The notes: generated by a model not told the origin, from the letters alone. A stretch of 64,000 bases of DNA from Deinococcus hopiensis KR-140 (GCA_943327755.2 CALPYF020000006.1:1-64000), one strand, 5' to 3'; positions 29,751 to 42,701 are shown, counted from the first letter of the stretch. Numbers and translations are program-made.

Positions 29751-29786
29751 AACACGTTCACGTTCAGAGTGTACGTTGACGTTCAC
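29751..29786. promoter_or_regulatory. Candidate operator between fadJ and the quinone oxidoreductase gene
   Basis: GTGTACGTTGACGTTCAC (29769-29786) is an imperfect 18-bp palindrome with the core ACGT-TG-ACGT. It is preceded by AACACGTTCACGTTCAG with repeated ACGTT half-sites. It lies between two divergent genes and upstream of the TATGCT -10. Size and symmetry suit a TetR-family regulator of acyl-CoA metabolism; the identity of the regulator is not known. Confidence 0.5.
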
Positions 29787-29804
29787 TTCCGCGCGGGGGC
29801 GGGG

Positions 29805-29810
29805 TATGCT
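29805..29810 (+). promoter_or_regulatory. -10 box TATGCT of the quinone oxidoreductase gene
   Basis: TATGCT ends 7 nt before the ATG at 29818. Confidence 0.65.
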
Positions 29811-29817
29811 GCCGGGC

Positions 29818-30834
<1,017 letters not shown>

Positions 30835-30837
30835 GCC

Positions 30838-31000
30838 CCATATGAACTCCGGTTGAAAGGTTTGCAAAAACTTTCAACCCGAGCGGACTCGCAGAGCTGC
30901 GCAGCAGAGCGAGCAGGAGAGAAACGGATTCCGTTTGTTTCGTGAACAGATCGGAACATCACCGATCTGTTCACGAAACAAACGGAATCCGTATCACCAC
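30838..31000. repeat. Non-coding palindromic element with a perfect 31-bp inverted repeat
   Basis: In a 399-bp gap without a gene this stretch contains three inverted repeats in a row. First, a 9-bp stem at 30851-30859 and 30871-30879. Second, CTCGC/GCGAG flanking the palindrome GCTGCGCAGC (about 30888-30915). Third, a perfect 31-bp stem at 30924-30954 and 30962-30992 with a 7-nt loop AACATCA. The outer arm begins ACGGATTCCGTTTGTTTCGT. The element has no coding capacity. A repetitive extragenic or MITE-like element is likely. The rest of the gap to 31233 shows nothing identifiable. Confidence 0.75.
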
Positions 31001-31233
31001 CCAGCGAAATGCACGGCGCCCCTCCCACGCGGGGGGCGTCTTCTGCTGTTCCCCGCCTCGGGTCCGGGCCTCCGGTCCCAGCCTCTGGTCACCGCCGCCC
31101 GTTTCGCGGCCGATCACGGGCTGATCATGCCCCGGGAGGCACAGTGCAGGCCAGCCCCGATAACGCGCCCATAACGCGCGGGCGGGCACATTCGGTCTCA
31201 CTCGTCCTCTCATCCATCCGGAGCGTCCCTGTC

Positions 31234-32352
31234 ATGATCCCCACCCTGTTCCCCGACCGTCACCCCGTCGCGTTCCTCGTTCACCCCCGCACCGACGTCG
31301 CCGCCGATCTGGGCGGTATCTGCCGCCCGCTGGGCTGGGTGCCGAACGGCGTGTACGCCGCCGCGCTGCGCCGCGTGGAGTTCCCCAGTCCGGTCACGGG
31401 CACGATTCGCTTCGCGGACGACCCGGCCCGCACCGCCGGGTGGCTGATCACGGTGCCCCTCACGCCCCGCGACCTGCTGAGCGGCGGGCGGCGCGCGCAG
31501 CGGATCATCGGGCGGGCCGTGGACCGCGCCGCGCAGCTCGGCGCGCGCACCGTCGGGCTGGGCGCCCTGACCGCCCCGGCCACGGCGGGCGGCGCGGCGC
31601 TGCGGCACCGAACGGACATCGGCGTGACGAACGGGAACGCGTTCACGGCCGCCATGACCCTGCTGGGCGCGCAGCGGCTGCTGGACGACCTGCCGGGCGA
31701 CGCGCTCGTGGCGGTCGTGGGCGCGACCGGGAGCGTCGGCGGGTGCCTGACGCGCCTCCTGGCGCAGGAGACGCCGAATCCGCTGCTGCTCGTCGCGCGG
31801 AACGAGGCGCGGCTGCGGTCCCTGCGGGCCAGCCTCCCGGCCGGGCGGGCGGTCGCCACGACCGACCTGGACCGCGTGCGGGACGCGGACCTCGTGATCC
31901 TGCTGACGAGCGCCGAGGACGCCCTGCTGGGCTCCCGGCACCTGAAACGCGGCGCGGTCGTCCTGGACGACACCCAGCCGCGCAACACCCGCCCGGAACT
32001 GCTGCTGGAACGCCCGGACGTGCGGATCGTGGACGGCGGACTGGTCAGCGTGCCCGGCGTGCAGCGGCGCGGCTTCATCGGGCTGCCGCCCGGCGTGGCA
32101 TACGCCTGCCTCGCCGAGACGCTGCTGCTGGGCCTGAGCGGGCACCGGGGGCACTACTCGCTGGGCAGCCCCAGCCCCGAGCAGGCGACGCTGCTGCTGG
32201 ACGTGGCGCGGCAGGCGCGTCACCTGGGGTTCACGCTGGCCGCCCCGCACTCGTTCGGGCAGCCGGTCACCGTGAGTCGCCGCTTCGAGCCGCCCCTGCC
32301 GGACCACCCGACGCCGCCCCAGGTTGCCCCGCGCGGCGAGGTGGTCGCGTGA
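31234..32352 (+). CDS. Acyl-ACP reductase-like NAD(P)-dependent dehydrogenase
   Basis: A 372-residue protein with a Rossmann core. VAVVGATGSVGGCLTRLLAQ (about residues 158-177) is the dinucleotide motif and DIGVTNGNAFTAAMTLLGAQ precedes it. GARTVGLGALTAPAT, then AVVLDDTQPRNTRPELLLER with IVDGGLVSVPGVQ and AYACLAETLLLGLSGH closely follow the layout of cyanobacterial fatty acyl-ACP reductase, including a Cys in the CxAE position. The predicted activity is thioester reduction to aldehyde, but Deinococcus members are uncharacterised and shikimate-dehydrogenase-like proteins share parts of this pattern. ATG at 31234; no clear Shine-Dalgarno. Its stop overlaps the GTG of the next gene. Confidence 0.7.
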   Translation: MIPTLFPDRHPVAFLVHPRTDVAADLGGICRPLGWVPNGVYAAALRRVEFPSPVTGTIRFADDPARTAGWLITVPLTPRDLLSGGRRAQRIIGRAVDRAAQLGARTVGLGALTAPATAGGAALRHRTDIGVTNGNAFTAAMTLLGAQRLLDDLPGDALVAVVGATGSVGGCLTRLLAQETPNPLLLVARNEARLRSLRASLPAGRAVATTDLDRVRDADLVILLTSAEDALLGSRHLKRGAVVLDDTQPRNTRPELLLERPDVRIVDGGLVSVPGVQRRGFIGLPPGVAYACLAETLLLGLSGHRGHYSLGSPSPEQATLLLDVARQARHLGFTLAAPHSFGQPVTVSRRFEPPLPDHPTPPQVAPRGEVVA

Positions 32353-33599
32353 ACGCCCCCGGTCACGGCAGTCCAGTCACGCGGGTGGTCGTCGTGGGCG
32401 GCGGGTACGTGGGCCTGGACGCCTGCCGGGCGCTGCGGCGCGGCGCGGGGCGTCAGCTGGCGCGGGGCGAGGTGCAGGTGACGGTCGTGAACCCCACCCC
32501 GTACCACACCTTCCACGGCTTCACGGGCGAGGCGCTGGGCGGGCAGCTGGCCCTGACGCGCACGCTGACGCCCCTGCGGCCCCTGCTGCCCGGCGCAGAG
32601 GTCGTGCAGGGCACGGTCACGCGGGTGGACCTGACCATGCAGCGCGTGCAGGTCACGCGCCCCGGCGCGGAGGCGACGTGGCTGCCGTTCGATCACCTGA
32701 TCCTGGGCGTGGGCTCCGCGGACCCGTTCGGGCGCGTGCCGGGCCTGCGCGAGCACGGCTGGACCCTGAAACGCCCGCAGGACATGCAGGCGTTCCGCGC
32801 GCAGGTCGGGGCGCGGTTCGCGGCGCGCACCCCCACGACGTTCAACGTGATCGGCGGCGGGTACGCCGGGGTCGAGATGGCCGCCGCGCTGCGTGAACGC
32901 CAGCGGCGCGAGGGCCTGCCGGGCGACGTGCATCTGATCAGCGCCGGAGGGGTGCTGGACACCCTCCCGGCAGAACTGGCGGGACTGCGCGCCCACGCCC
33001 GCGCGTCCCTGGAGGCGCTGGGCGTGCAGCTGCACGAGCACGCCCGCGTGCAGGCCGTCGAACCGCTCGGCGCGCGCCTGGAGGGCGGCACGCTGCGCCG
33101 CGCGGACCTCACGCTGCTGGCGGCCGGGATTGTGCACACCGCGCTGCCCGGCACGGAAGGACTGCCCCGCGACGAACGGGGCCGCCTGCTGACCGACGAG
33201 TTCCTGCGCGTGACCGGCTGCCACAACGTCTGGGCCGGTGGGGACGCCGCGTGCGTCCGCCAGCCGCGCGGCGAGGACCCGGCGAACGCCCTGTACGCCA
33301 TGAAGCACGGCCTGTGCATCGGCCGGAACGTGGCCCGCAGCGTGCGCCGCCTGCCGCTGAGGCCCTTCCGGTACGCCGGGCTGGGGCAGAGTGCCAGCCT
33401 GGGCCGCTGGAACGCCATCACCGAACTGCGCGGCGTGACCTTCACCGGGCCGGTCGCGTGGCTGATGCGCCTGCTGTTCTTCACGTGGTTCATGCACAGC
33501 AGGGCGCAGGGTGCCCGGGTGCTGCTGGACCTGCTGCGGCCACCCGCTCCCCAGCACGCCCCACTGACCGTCCCCGACGCCATGACCGCTGCCGACTGA
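32349..33599 (+). CDS. FAD-dependent NADH dehydrogenase-like oxidoreductase (NDH-2 family)
   Basis: A 416-residue flavoprotein with two dinucleotide folds: VVVVGGGYVGLDACRALRRG (about residues 12-31, FAD) and FNVIGGGYAGVEMAAALRER (about 166-185, NADH), plus the VWAGGDAACVRQ FAD-binding block near residue 295. The C-terminus has an amphipathic or membrane-associated helix (VAWLMRLLFFTWFMHSRAQG), as type II NADH dehydrogenases use for membrane contact. It would transfer electrons from NADH to quinone. GTG start overlaps the preceding stop (GTGA), so the pair is coupled and may act together; a joint pathway is inference. Confidence 0.86.
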   Translation: MNAPGHGSPVTRVVVVGGGYVGLDACRALRRGAGRQLARGEVQVTVVNPTPYHTFHGFTGEALGGQLALTRTLTPLRPLLPGAEVVQGTVTRVDLTMQRVQVTRPGAEATWLPFDHLILGVGSADPFGRVPGLREHGWTLKRPQDMQAFRAQVGARFAARTPTTFNVIGGGYAGVEMAAALRERQRREGLPGDVHLISAGGVLDTLPAELAGLRAHARASLEALGVQLHEHARVQAVEPLGARLEGGTLRRADLTLLAAGIVHTALPGTEGLPRDERGRLLTDEFLRVTGCHNVWAGGDAACVRQPRGEDPANALYAMKHGLCIGRNVARSVRRLPLRPFRYAGLGQSASLGRWNAITELRGVTFTGPVAWLMRLLFFTWFMHSRAQGARVLLDLLRPPAPQHAPLTVPDAMTAAD

Positions 33600-33611
33600 C
33601 CGACCACGAAG

Positions 33612-33658
33612 GGTGAGCTGCAGGTCCCGTGGAACCTTCCCACGACCCACAGCCCACC
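33612..33658. terminator. Hairpin between converging NDH-2-like and membrane-protein genes
   Basis: CGTGG, loop AACCTTC, CCACG, extended imperfectly by GGTGAGCTG and CAGCCCACC. Confidence 0.5.
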
Positions 33659-33670
33659 TCCTATACCCCT

Positions 33671-34114
33671 TTACTGCGTGAAGAAGCGCAGCAGGGGTCG
33701 CCACCAGGGAATGGCGAGCAGGATGGTCACGAGGCTCAGCGCGGTCCAGAGGGTGGCGGCACGGAACTTGCCCTGGTCGGTGGCGGCCTTGCGGGCCTGC
33801 ACGCTGGCGAGGGTGCCGAACACGGCGGCGATGATGCCCAGGCCCAGGTGCTCCCACTGGAAGCTGGTGCGCGGCGCGCCCGCGAACACGGGGATGTTCT
33901 GCATGCCCATGAATGCGAACAGCAGCAGGCCCAGCACGACCTGCAGGTGCAGGCTGCCCATGAACATCACGACCGGGCGGCGGTCGGCAGGCGTGAAGGT
34001 CCGTCCGCCGGACGCGCCGGGCACGCTGCGGATCAGCGTCCAGATGCCCGCGATCAGGATCAGCCAGCGGTTGAGGTTGTGGAGGGTCAGGAGCACGAGG
34101 TACAGGGTCGCCAT
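33671..34114 (-). CDS. Four-helix membrane protein of unknown function
   Basis: A 147-residue protein with four hydrophobic segments (about residues 3-27, 49-68, 85-103, 118-139) and conserved-looking histidines in LLTLHNLNRWLILIAG and MGSLHLQVVLGLLLFAFMGM. The histidine-in-helix layout recalls small cytochrome-b-like proteins, but no haem motif can be claimed. The ATG at 34114 lies 7 nt after TAGGCT. Confidence 0.72.
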   Translation of the reverse strand: MATLYLVLLTLHNLNRWLILIAGIWTLIRSVPGASGGRTFTPADRRPVVMFMGSLHLQVVLGLLLFAFMGMQNIPVFAGAPRTSFQWEHLGLGIIAAVFGTLASVQARKAATDQGKFRAATLWTALSLVTILLAIPWWRPLLRFFTQ

Positions 34115-34121
34115 GCCCGCA

Positions 34122-34127
34122 AGCCTA
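34122..34127 (-). promoter_or_regulatory. -10 box TAGGCT of the 33671-34114 gene
   Basis: TAGGCT ends 7 nt before the ATG. Confidence 0.6.
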
Positions 34128-34223
34128 ACCTGACCGCTCGGTAAGCTCAAGGGACAGAGGGGCGCTGAACCACGAGCAGGCCCCCCTAATGACTGCCGAT
34201 GGTCCATATAGCCTAGCTCCCGC

Positions 34224-35111
34224 TCAGAACACGACGGTCTTGTTCCCGTACACGAGCACGCGGTCTTCCACGTGCGCCTTCACGGCGCGGGCCAGCACCT
34301 GCCGCTCCACGTCCCGCCCGATGCGCATCAGGCTGTCGGGCGTCTCGCGGTGCGTGACGGGAATGACGTCCTGCGCGATGATCGGCCCGGCGTCGAGTTC
34401 CTCGGTGACGTAGTGGCTGGTCGCGCCGATGAGTTTCACGCCCCGGTTGAACGCCGCGCGGTAGGGGTTCGCGCCGACGAACGCCGGGAGGAACGAGTGG
34501 TGGATGTTGATCACGGGCCGCCCGAAGGCGCGCAGGAAGTCCCCGCTGAGGATCTGCATGTAGCGGGCCAGCACCGCGAAGTCCGCGCCCGCCTCGTGCA
34601 TCAGGCGGACCTGCTCGGCTTCCGCCTCGGCCTTGGTGTCCTTCGTGACGGGCACGACGTGGAAGGGAATGCCGAACATCTCCGCGTCGCGGCGCAGGTC
34701 GTCGTGGTTGCTGATGATCAGCGGAATCTCGATGTTCAGCTCGCCCCGGCGCTTGCGCCACAGCAGGTCCAGGAAGCAGTGGTCGTAGCGGCTGACGAGC
34801 AGCGCCATGCGCTTGGGCTGCGTGGTGTACGCGACGCGCCACTCCATCCCGAACGGCGCGGCGACGACGGTCGCGAAGGCCCGCTCGAACTGGTCCCGGG
34901 CGAGGTCCAGCCCCGCGAGGTGGAATTCCATGCGCATGAAGAACGTGCCGCCCGCCGGGTCGGTGCTGTGCTGGTCGCTGTGCAGGATGTTCGCGCCGTG
35001 GTTGTGCAGGAACTGCGAGACCGCCGCGACGATCCCGCCCCGGTCGGGGCAGGTGATCGTCAGGACTGCGGTGTTCAGGGGGTCGAGCGCGGCTGGGACA
35101 GGCACCGTCAT
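34224..35111 (-). CDS. purU: Formyltetrahydrofolate deformylase
   Basis: PurU hydrolyses 10-formyl-THF to formate and THF, supplying formate for purine synthesis and balancing one-carbon pools. The 295-residue product has an N-terminal ACT domain (LTITCPDRGGIVAAVSQFLH, about residues 17-95) and a formyltransferase-type catalytic domain with VINIHHSFLPAFVGANPYRA and GATSHYVTEELDAGPIIAQD, carrying the Asn/His/Asp catalytic set. Length is typical. ATG at 35111 after TATCCT by 8 nt; transcribed divergently from the M29 peptidase. Confidence 0.95.
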   Translation of the reverse strand: MTVPVPAALDPLNTAVLTITCPDRGGIVAAVSQFLHNHGANILHSDQHSTDPAGGTFFMRMEFHLAGLDLARDQFERAFATVVAAPFGMEWRVAYTTQPKRMALLVSRYDHCFLDLLWRKRRGELNIEIPLIISNHDDLRRDAEMFGIPFHVVPVTKDTKAEAEAEQVRLMHEAGADFAVLARYMQILSGDFLRAFGRPVINIHHSFLPAFVGANPYRAAFNRGVKLIGATSHYVTEELDAGPIIAQDVIPVTHRETPDSLMRIGRDVERQVLARAVKAHVEDRVLVYGNKTVVF

Positions 35112-35119
35112 ATCCGGCG

Positions 35120-35125
35120 AGGATA
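35120..35125 (-). promoter_or_regulatory. -10 box TATCCT of purU
   Basis: TATCCT ends 8 nt before the ATG at 35111. Confidence 0.6.
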
Positions 35126-35215
35126 CCGCACGCCCGCTGAAGGCACTGGCCCCTGTCTTGCCTGACGGCTGTCCTGGCTGTCGGCGAGGCGGGACGCCGT
35201 GGGGGCGCGCGGTGC

Positions 35216-35221
35216 TAGGCT
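35216..35221 (+). promoter_or_regulatory. -10 box TAGGCT of the M29 peptidase gene
   Basis: TAGGCT ends 7 nt before the ATG at 35229. Confidence 0.65.
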
Positions 35222-35228
35222 CGCGGCC

Positions 35229-36317
<1,089 letters not shown>

Positions 36318-36329
36318 GCGCGCCGGCCA

Positions 36330-36437
36330 GGGGGCGCCCAGGCGCGGAAGCAGGGAGGGCAGAGTAGCCTGTCACATGAAGTGCCGCTGAAGCATCGGTG
36401 ATGCCTGCCTGAAGATCCGGCGTGCCTGGGCGCCCCC
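36330..36437 (+). other. Structured non-coding element: 14-17 bp terminal stem with internal hairpins
   Basis: GGGGGCGCCCAGGC (36330-36343) is perfectly complementary to GCCTGGGCGCCCCC (36424-36437), extendable by three pairs. The enclosed 75-80 nt contain GCATC-GGT-GATGC and GCAGG/CCTGC pairs, so a multi-stem RNA is plausible. It lies just upstream of a small ORF. No known riboswitch class was recognised; it may instead be a short inverted-repeat element. Confidence 0.45.
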
Positions 36438-36461
36438 ATCCGGGGGGAGACTGAAAGCCTG

Positions 36462-36722
36462 ATGAGTCCGTGCCCCCTGGATGCCTGCCTGCGCCTGCCC
36501 CTGGTCGAGATGCCTGCGCTGGTGCCTGCGGCCGCGCCGCTGCTATTCGCGCTGGCGCGGCACCACGCGCTGCCGGACCCGGAGGAGTTCACCTTTCAGG
36601 TGCTGCGCCGGGCCGTGCGGGAACGCGACTGCTGGCTGAGGTCCGGGCTGCCCGCCCGGGTCTGGATGTGCGGGCTGGCCACGCAGCTGGCAGCCCGCGC
36701 GCGGCACGCCGACTGCGGCTGA
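36462..36722 (+). CDS. Small protein resembling an isolated sigma-70 region 2
   Basis: An 86-residue open frame. Residues about 24-80 (PLLFALARHHALPDPEEFTF, then QVLRRAVRERDCWLRSG and ARVWMCGLATQLAARARH) follow the spacing of ECF sigma-factor region 2 (ALARxxxxDPEDxxQxVFLRAxR...RAWLxxIARNLA), but region 4 is absent. It could be a decayed sigma factor, an anti-sigma-like decoy or chance. The start follows a G-rich stretch 12 nt upstream. It lies between the structured element and the 3' end of the subtilisin-like gene. Confidence 0.45.
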   Translation: MSPCPLDACLRLPLVEMPALVPAAAPLLFALARHHALPDPEEFTFQVLRRAVRERDCWLRSGLPARVWMCGLATQLAARARHADCG

Positions 36723-36794
36723 AGGCCCTGCCCGCAGGTCCGGCCGATCAGGCAGCGGCTATTCCGCAGCCTGCCTGCTCGGCGTCCCTTCTGG

Positions 36795-38231
36795 TCAGCG
36801 GGTGGCGGCGCGGACGGCAGCGTTGACATCCAGCATGCGCTGCCCGGCCGCCGTGACCCGGGCGCTCTCCAGCAGCCGCGCGCGGGTGTCGGCGGCACTC
36901 AGCTGGGGGTTGGCGGCGCGCATCAGGGCGGCGGCACCCGCCACCAGCGGCGCCGCGAAACTGGTCCCGGCCTGCAGGGTGTATCCGCCCGACTGGTCCA
37001 GCGTGAGGAGCTGCGTGGCGTTCGTCGCCCCGGCGCAGGTACCGGTACCGCCCGGGGCGATCAGGAACCGGGCCTGCCCATCGGTCTGCCCGGCGGCCGG
37101 GCGGGCGCTGTAGCAGGCGAGCGTGTCGTCGGCTCCGGCGGCCCCCACCGCGAGCACCTGGGGATGACTGGCCGGGTAGTACAGCCCGTCTCCCGGCGTG
37201 TTCCCGGCGGCGGCGACGAGCACCACGCTCTGGGCGGCCCGGCTCAGCGCCCTGGACAGTGCGGGGTCCGGGTCGTCCGTGCCGCTGACCGGGCCGCCCA
37301 GGCTCATGTTCACGACCTTCACGCCCAGCGTCACCGCCTCGTCCAGGGCTCGGGTCAGGGTGGAGGTACTGGCGCCCAGCGACCCGATGACCTCCATCGG
37401 GATGGCCTGGCCGCTCCAGGTGACACCCGCCAGTCCGGCGCCGTTGTTGGTGGTCGCAGCGATCAGACCGGTCGTGGCGGTGCCGTGACCGCCCGTGTCG
37501 GGGCCGCCGTCACTGGCGCTCAGGTAGGAGCGGGCCGGGGCCAGCCGGCCCTGAAGATCGGCATGCTGCGGGTTCACCTGCGAGTCCATCACGGCCGTCA
37601 GTGCGGCGGCGGGTGTCTTGCCGCAGCCGAGCAGGAACGTCCAGGCCTGCGGCGCCTGCACCCGCGTCAGGTACGACTGCACGTAGCGGCTGCCGCCCAG
37701 CGGGACGCCGCCGTTCCCGGGCAGTCCCGGGTCGTTCGGAGTGGCCAGCGGCGCGTACAGGTAATCGGGCTGGGTCCGGGCGCCGCGCGCCTGCAGCCGG
37801 GCAGCCAGCGCGGCCTCCTGACCGGTGGGCACGCTAAGCAGGGTGACGCCGGGGGTCACCGCCTCTCCCTGGACCCCCAGGGTGGACAGACTTGGTCCGC
37901 CTGAGACGCTGGTCACCAGAAGGCGCCCCGGCACGTGGGGCCGCGACCAGTCCGCAGGTGCGGCGGCCCAGGCGCCCGCGCCGGCCCCGGCCGCCGCACC
38001 GGTCGGCGTCACGCTGGTGTGGATCACCCCGGTCTGCGACGTCACGGGCCCTGCACTCGGCGCGCTGCCCTGCGCGCAGATGGGCTGCACAGGTGCCGGC
38101 GTGGGGGTGGGCGTCGGTGTTGGCGTGGGGGTCGGAACTGGGGTGGGCGTCGGGGTGGGCACCGTCGAGCCCCCTCCACCGCATGAGGAGAGCAGCAGAA
38201 CCAGGGACAGCACCGGGATCAACGCGCGCAT
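36795..38231 (-). CDS. S8 family subtilisin-like protease lipoprotein
   Basis: A 478-residue secreted protease tethered by lipid: signal peptide and lipobox LLSSC (Cys at about 17), a Pro-Thr repeat linker (about 24-47), an inhibitor-like or pro-region (about 50-190) and a subtilase domain. Catalytic residues: Asp in TAVMDSQVNPQHADL (about 214), His in GGHGTATTGLIAATT (about 247), the oxyanion Asn in VAAAGNTPGD and Ser in QAGTSFAAPLVAGAAAL (about 420). MDSQV replaces the usual D-T/S-G, a modest departure. It has an unlinked promoter region; neighbours give no substrate hint. Confidence 0.9.
   Translation of the reverse strand: MRALIPVLSLVLLLSSCGGGGSTVPTPTPTPVPTPTPTPTPTPTPAPVQPICAQGSAPSAGPVTSQTGVIHTSVTPTGAAAGAGAGAWAAAPADWSRPHVPGRLLVTSVSGGPSLSTLGVQGEAVTPGVTLLSVPTGQEAALAARLQARGARTQPDYLYAPLATPNDPGLPGNGGVPLGGSRYVQSYLTRVQAPQAWTFLLGCGKTPAAALTAVMDSQVNPQHADLQGRLAPARSYLSASDGGPDTGGHGTATTGLIAATTNNGAGLAGVTWSGQAIPMEVIGSLGASTSTLTRALDEAVTLGVKVVNMSLGGPVSGTDDPDPALSRALSRAAQSVVLVAAAGNTPGDGLYYPASHPQVLAVGAAGADDTLACYSARPAAGQTDGQARFLIAPGGTGTCAGATNATQLLTLDQSGGYTLQAGTSFAAPLVAGAAALMRAANPQLSAADTRARLLESARVTAAGQRMLDVNAAVRAATR
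38099..38160 (-). repeat. Pro-Thr coding repeat in the protease linker
   Basis: Tandem 6-nt units encode a (P/V)T repeat in the linker between lipid anchor and protease domain. Such a tract is prone to slippage and length variation. Confidence 0.7.
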
Positions 38232-38285
38232 GGCTCCAGCGTACTGCTGGCAGCTGACGGCGTCCTGAGCCTGCGTTCCGGGTCC

Positions 38286-38675
38286 TCAGCCTCCCTGGGC
38301 CTGTCTGACCTGCGACTGCCACCACGTCCGCACCCAGCTCCGGAACCGGTCGTAGTCCCGGCCCAGCAGGCGCCGCACCTTGCGGTCCTTCTCGGCGTTC
38401 ATGGCGGCAAGTTTCACGTTCAAGGCGCGGGCGGCCGGGGTGTTCAGGTCCCGGGCCGCCTGGGCGTAGGCGCGCTCACTGCCGGCCAGACGCTGCAACT
38501 CACGCACCTGCGCGACCGTCAGGTCCAGGGCACGGATCAGTCGCTGACTGTCGGCGCGGCTGCTCGGCAGGACGAACAGGCGGGTCAGGACCGGAACGCC
38601 CGGCCAGGGGTCGCTGGTCGTGCTGGCCAGCGCGGCGGGGCCACACAGCGTGAGCAGCAGCAGCAGGCGGCGCAT
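38286..38675 (-). CDS. Small exported helical protein of unknown function
   Basis: A 129-residue protein: signal peptide MRRLLLLLTLCGPAALAS, then an all-helical, Arg/Leu-rich mature part (RLIRALDLTVAQVRELQRLA, VKLAAMNAEKDRKVRRLLGR) with possible coiled-coil heptads. The layout recalls small periplasmic chaperones of the CpxP/Spy type, but the LTxxQ signature is not clear, so I do not name it. ATG at 38675, 6 nt after TACCCT. Confidence 0.68.
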   Translation of the reverse strand: MRRLLLLLTLCGPAALASTTSDPWPGVPVLTRLFVLPSSRADSQRLIRALDLTVAQVRELQRLAGSERAYAQAARDLNTPAARALNVKLAAMNAEKDRKVRRLLGRDYDRFRSWVRTWWQSQVRQAQGG

Positions 38676-38681
38676 ATCCTC

Positions 38682-38687
38682 AGGGTA
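38682..38687 (-). promoter_or_regulatory. -10 box TACCCT of the 38286-38675 gene
   Basis: TACCCT ends 6 nt before the ATG. Confidence 0.55.
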
Positions 38688-38869
38688 GGGCTTCGGGCGC
38701 GGCGCAGCCTCGCGCGCTTGTTGAGCGGGGCAGCATGGAATTCTCACGAAGGCGACCGGGCGCCCAACTGGCCTTCAGACGGTCTTGAGGTGCCCTTACA
38801 GGTCGCCGGCATATCAGCAACTGGTCAGAGATGGGGGGTACGGTGCGTCTCACCACAAGGAGGCACACC

Positions 38870-40150
<1,281 letters not shown>

Positions 40151-40166
40151 GACCGGATCCATCAGG

Positions 40167-40197
40167 TGGGCCGCTCCTCGGGGGGCGGCCCATTTCC
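40167..40197 (+). terminator. Terminator of the DUF4384 gene
   Basis: TGGGCCGC (40167-40174) pairs with GCGGCCCA (40185-40192), followed by TTTCC. Confidence 0.7.
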
Positions 40198-40631
40198 TGT
40201 CCGGAGAGCGGAGGCGAACGGAGGCGTGCCCATCCGACACACCCACCGCAGCAACCTGGATGGAGCCGCAGCCGGACGCTTGACCTGTCAGGCAGGCTGC
40301 AGAGCGACATGCCATGCATCAGGGTGTGGAGGGCAGTACCCATAGACCTGCCTGCATTGCAGGTGAAGGCGTATGAGTGCAGAAAGCGCGTGCATGAGGC
40401 CGAATATCAGCGCCCGGTCAGGTGCGGCGCCTATGCTGGGCTCACCTCGGAAGAGGTTAAGACCACTCAGCGTTTTCGTGCTGCCGGAGGGACACACCGC
40501 ACGCCCCCGGCCCACCCCTCCCCCCGCAGGCGACGCCGCAATGTGCGCGGCCACCACACGGGGTTCCAATCGGCACCTGTGCCGCCCAGGCAGAGGCACA
40601 CCCCTTCACCGAAGCTTCGTTGTCCAGCACC
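40198..40631. other. Long non-coding gap between converging genes
   Basis: The 3' ends of the DUF4384 gene and nspC converge here with over 400 bp between their terminators. No open frame with a credible start or composition is present, and no tRNA fold or mobile-element end. TATGCT at about 40432 might be a -10 box for a small plus-strand RNA. Otherwise nothing was identified. Confidence 0.4.
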
Positions 40632-40664
40632 CGGGCCGCCCCCACGCGCAGAGGAGGCGGCCCG
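40632..40664. terminator. Terminator of nspC
   Basis: Perfect 9-bp stem CGGGCCGCC (40632-40640) / GGCGGCCCG (40656-40664), 28 nt beyond the nspC stop. Confidence 0.65.
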
Positions 40665-40692
40665 GACCCTGTACCACGTTAGATCGGCGCGG

Positions 40693-41922
<1,230 letters not shown>

Positions 41923-41929
41923 GCCCCAC

Positions 41930-41935
41930 AGCGTA
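41930..41935 (-). promoter_or_regulatory. -10 box TACGCT of nspC
   Basis: TACGCT ends 7 nt before the GTG at 41922. Confidence 0.65.
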
Positions 41936-41980
41936 ACGGCTGCGGGGCGCACGGAAGGTCAGCGGGCGTTCAGACCGGGC

Positions 41981-42700
<720 letters not shown>

Positions 42701-42701
42701 G

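Noticed and set aside
30838..31000. Palindromic region as a simple terminator of the quinone oxidoreductase gene
   Set aside because: The first 9-bp hairpin could terminate, but a further perfect 31-bp stem is far longer than a terminator needs and lacks a T tail.
38099..38160. Short tandem repeat as possible CRISPR or satellite
   Set aside because: Units are 6 nt without spacers and fall in frame within the protease gene as a Pro-Thr linker.
40288..40599. Open frame on the minus strand in the gap after nspC
   Set aside because: No Shine-Dalgarno or -10 before its start, unusual Cys/His/Arg-rich composition and no recognisable family; GC-rich DNA produces such frames by chance.
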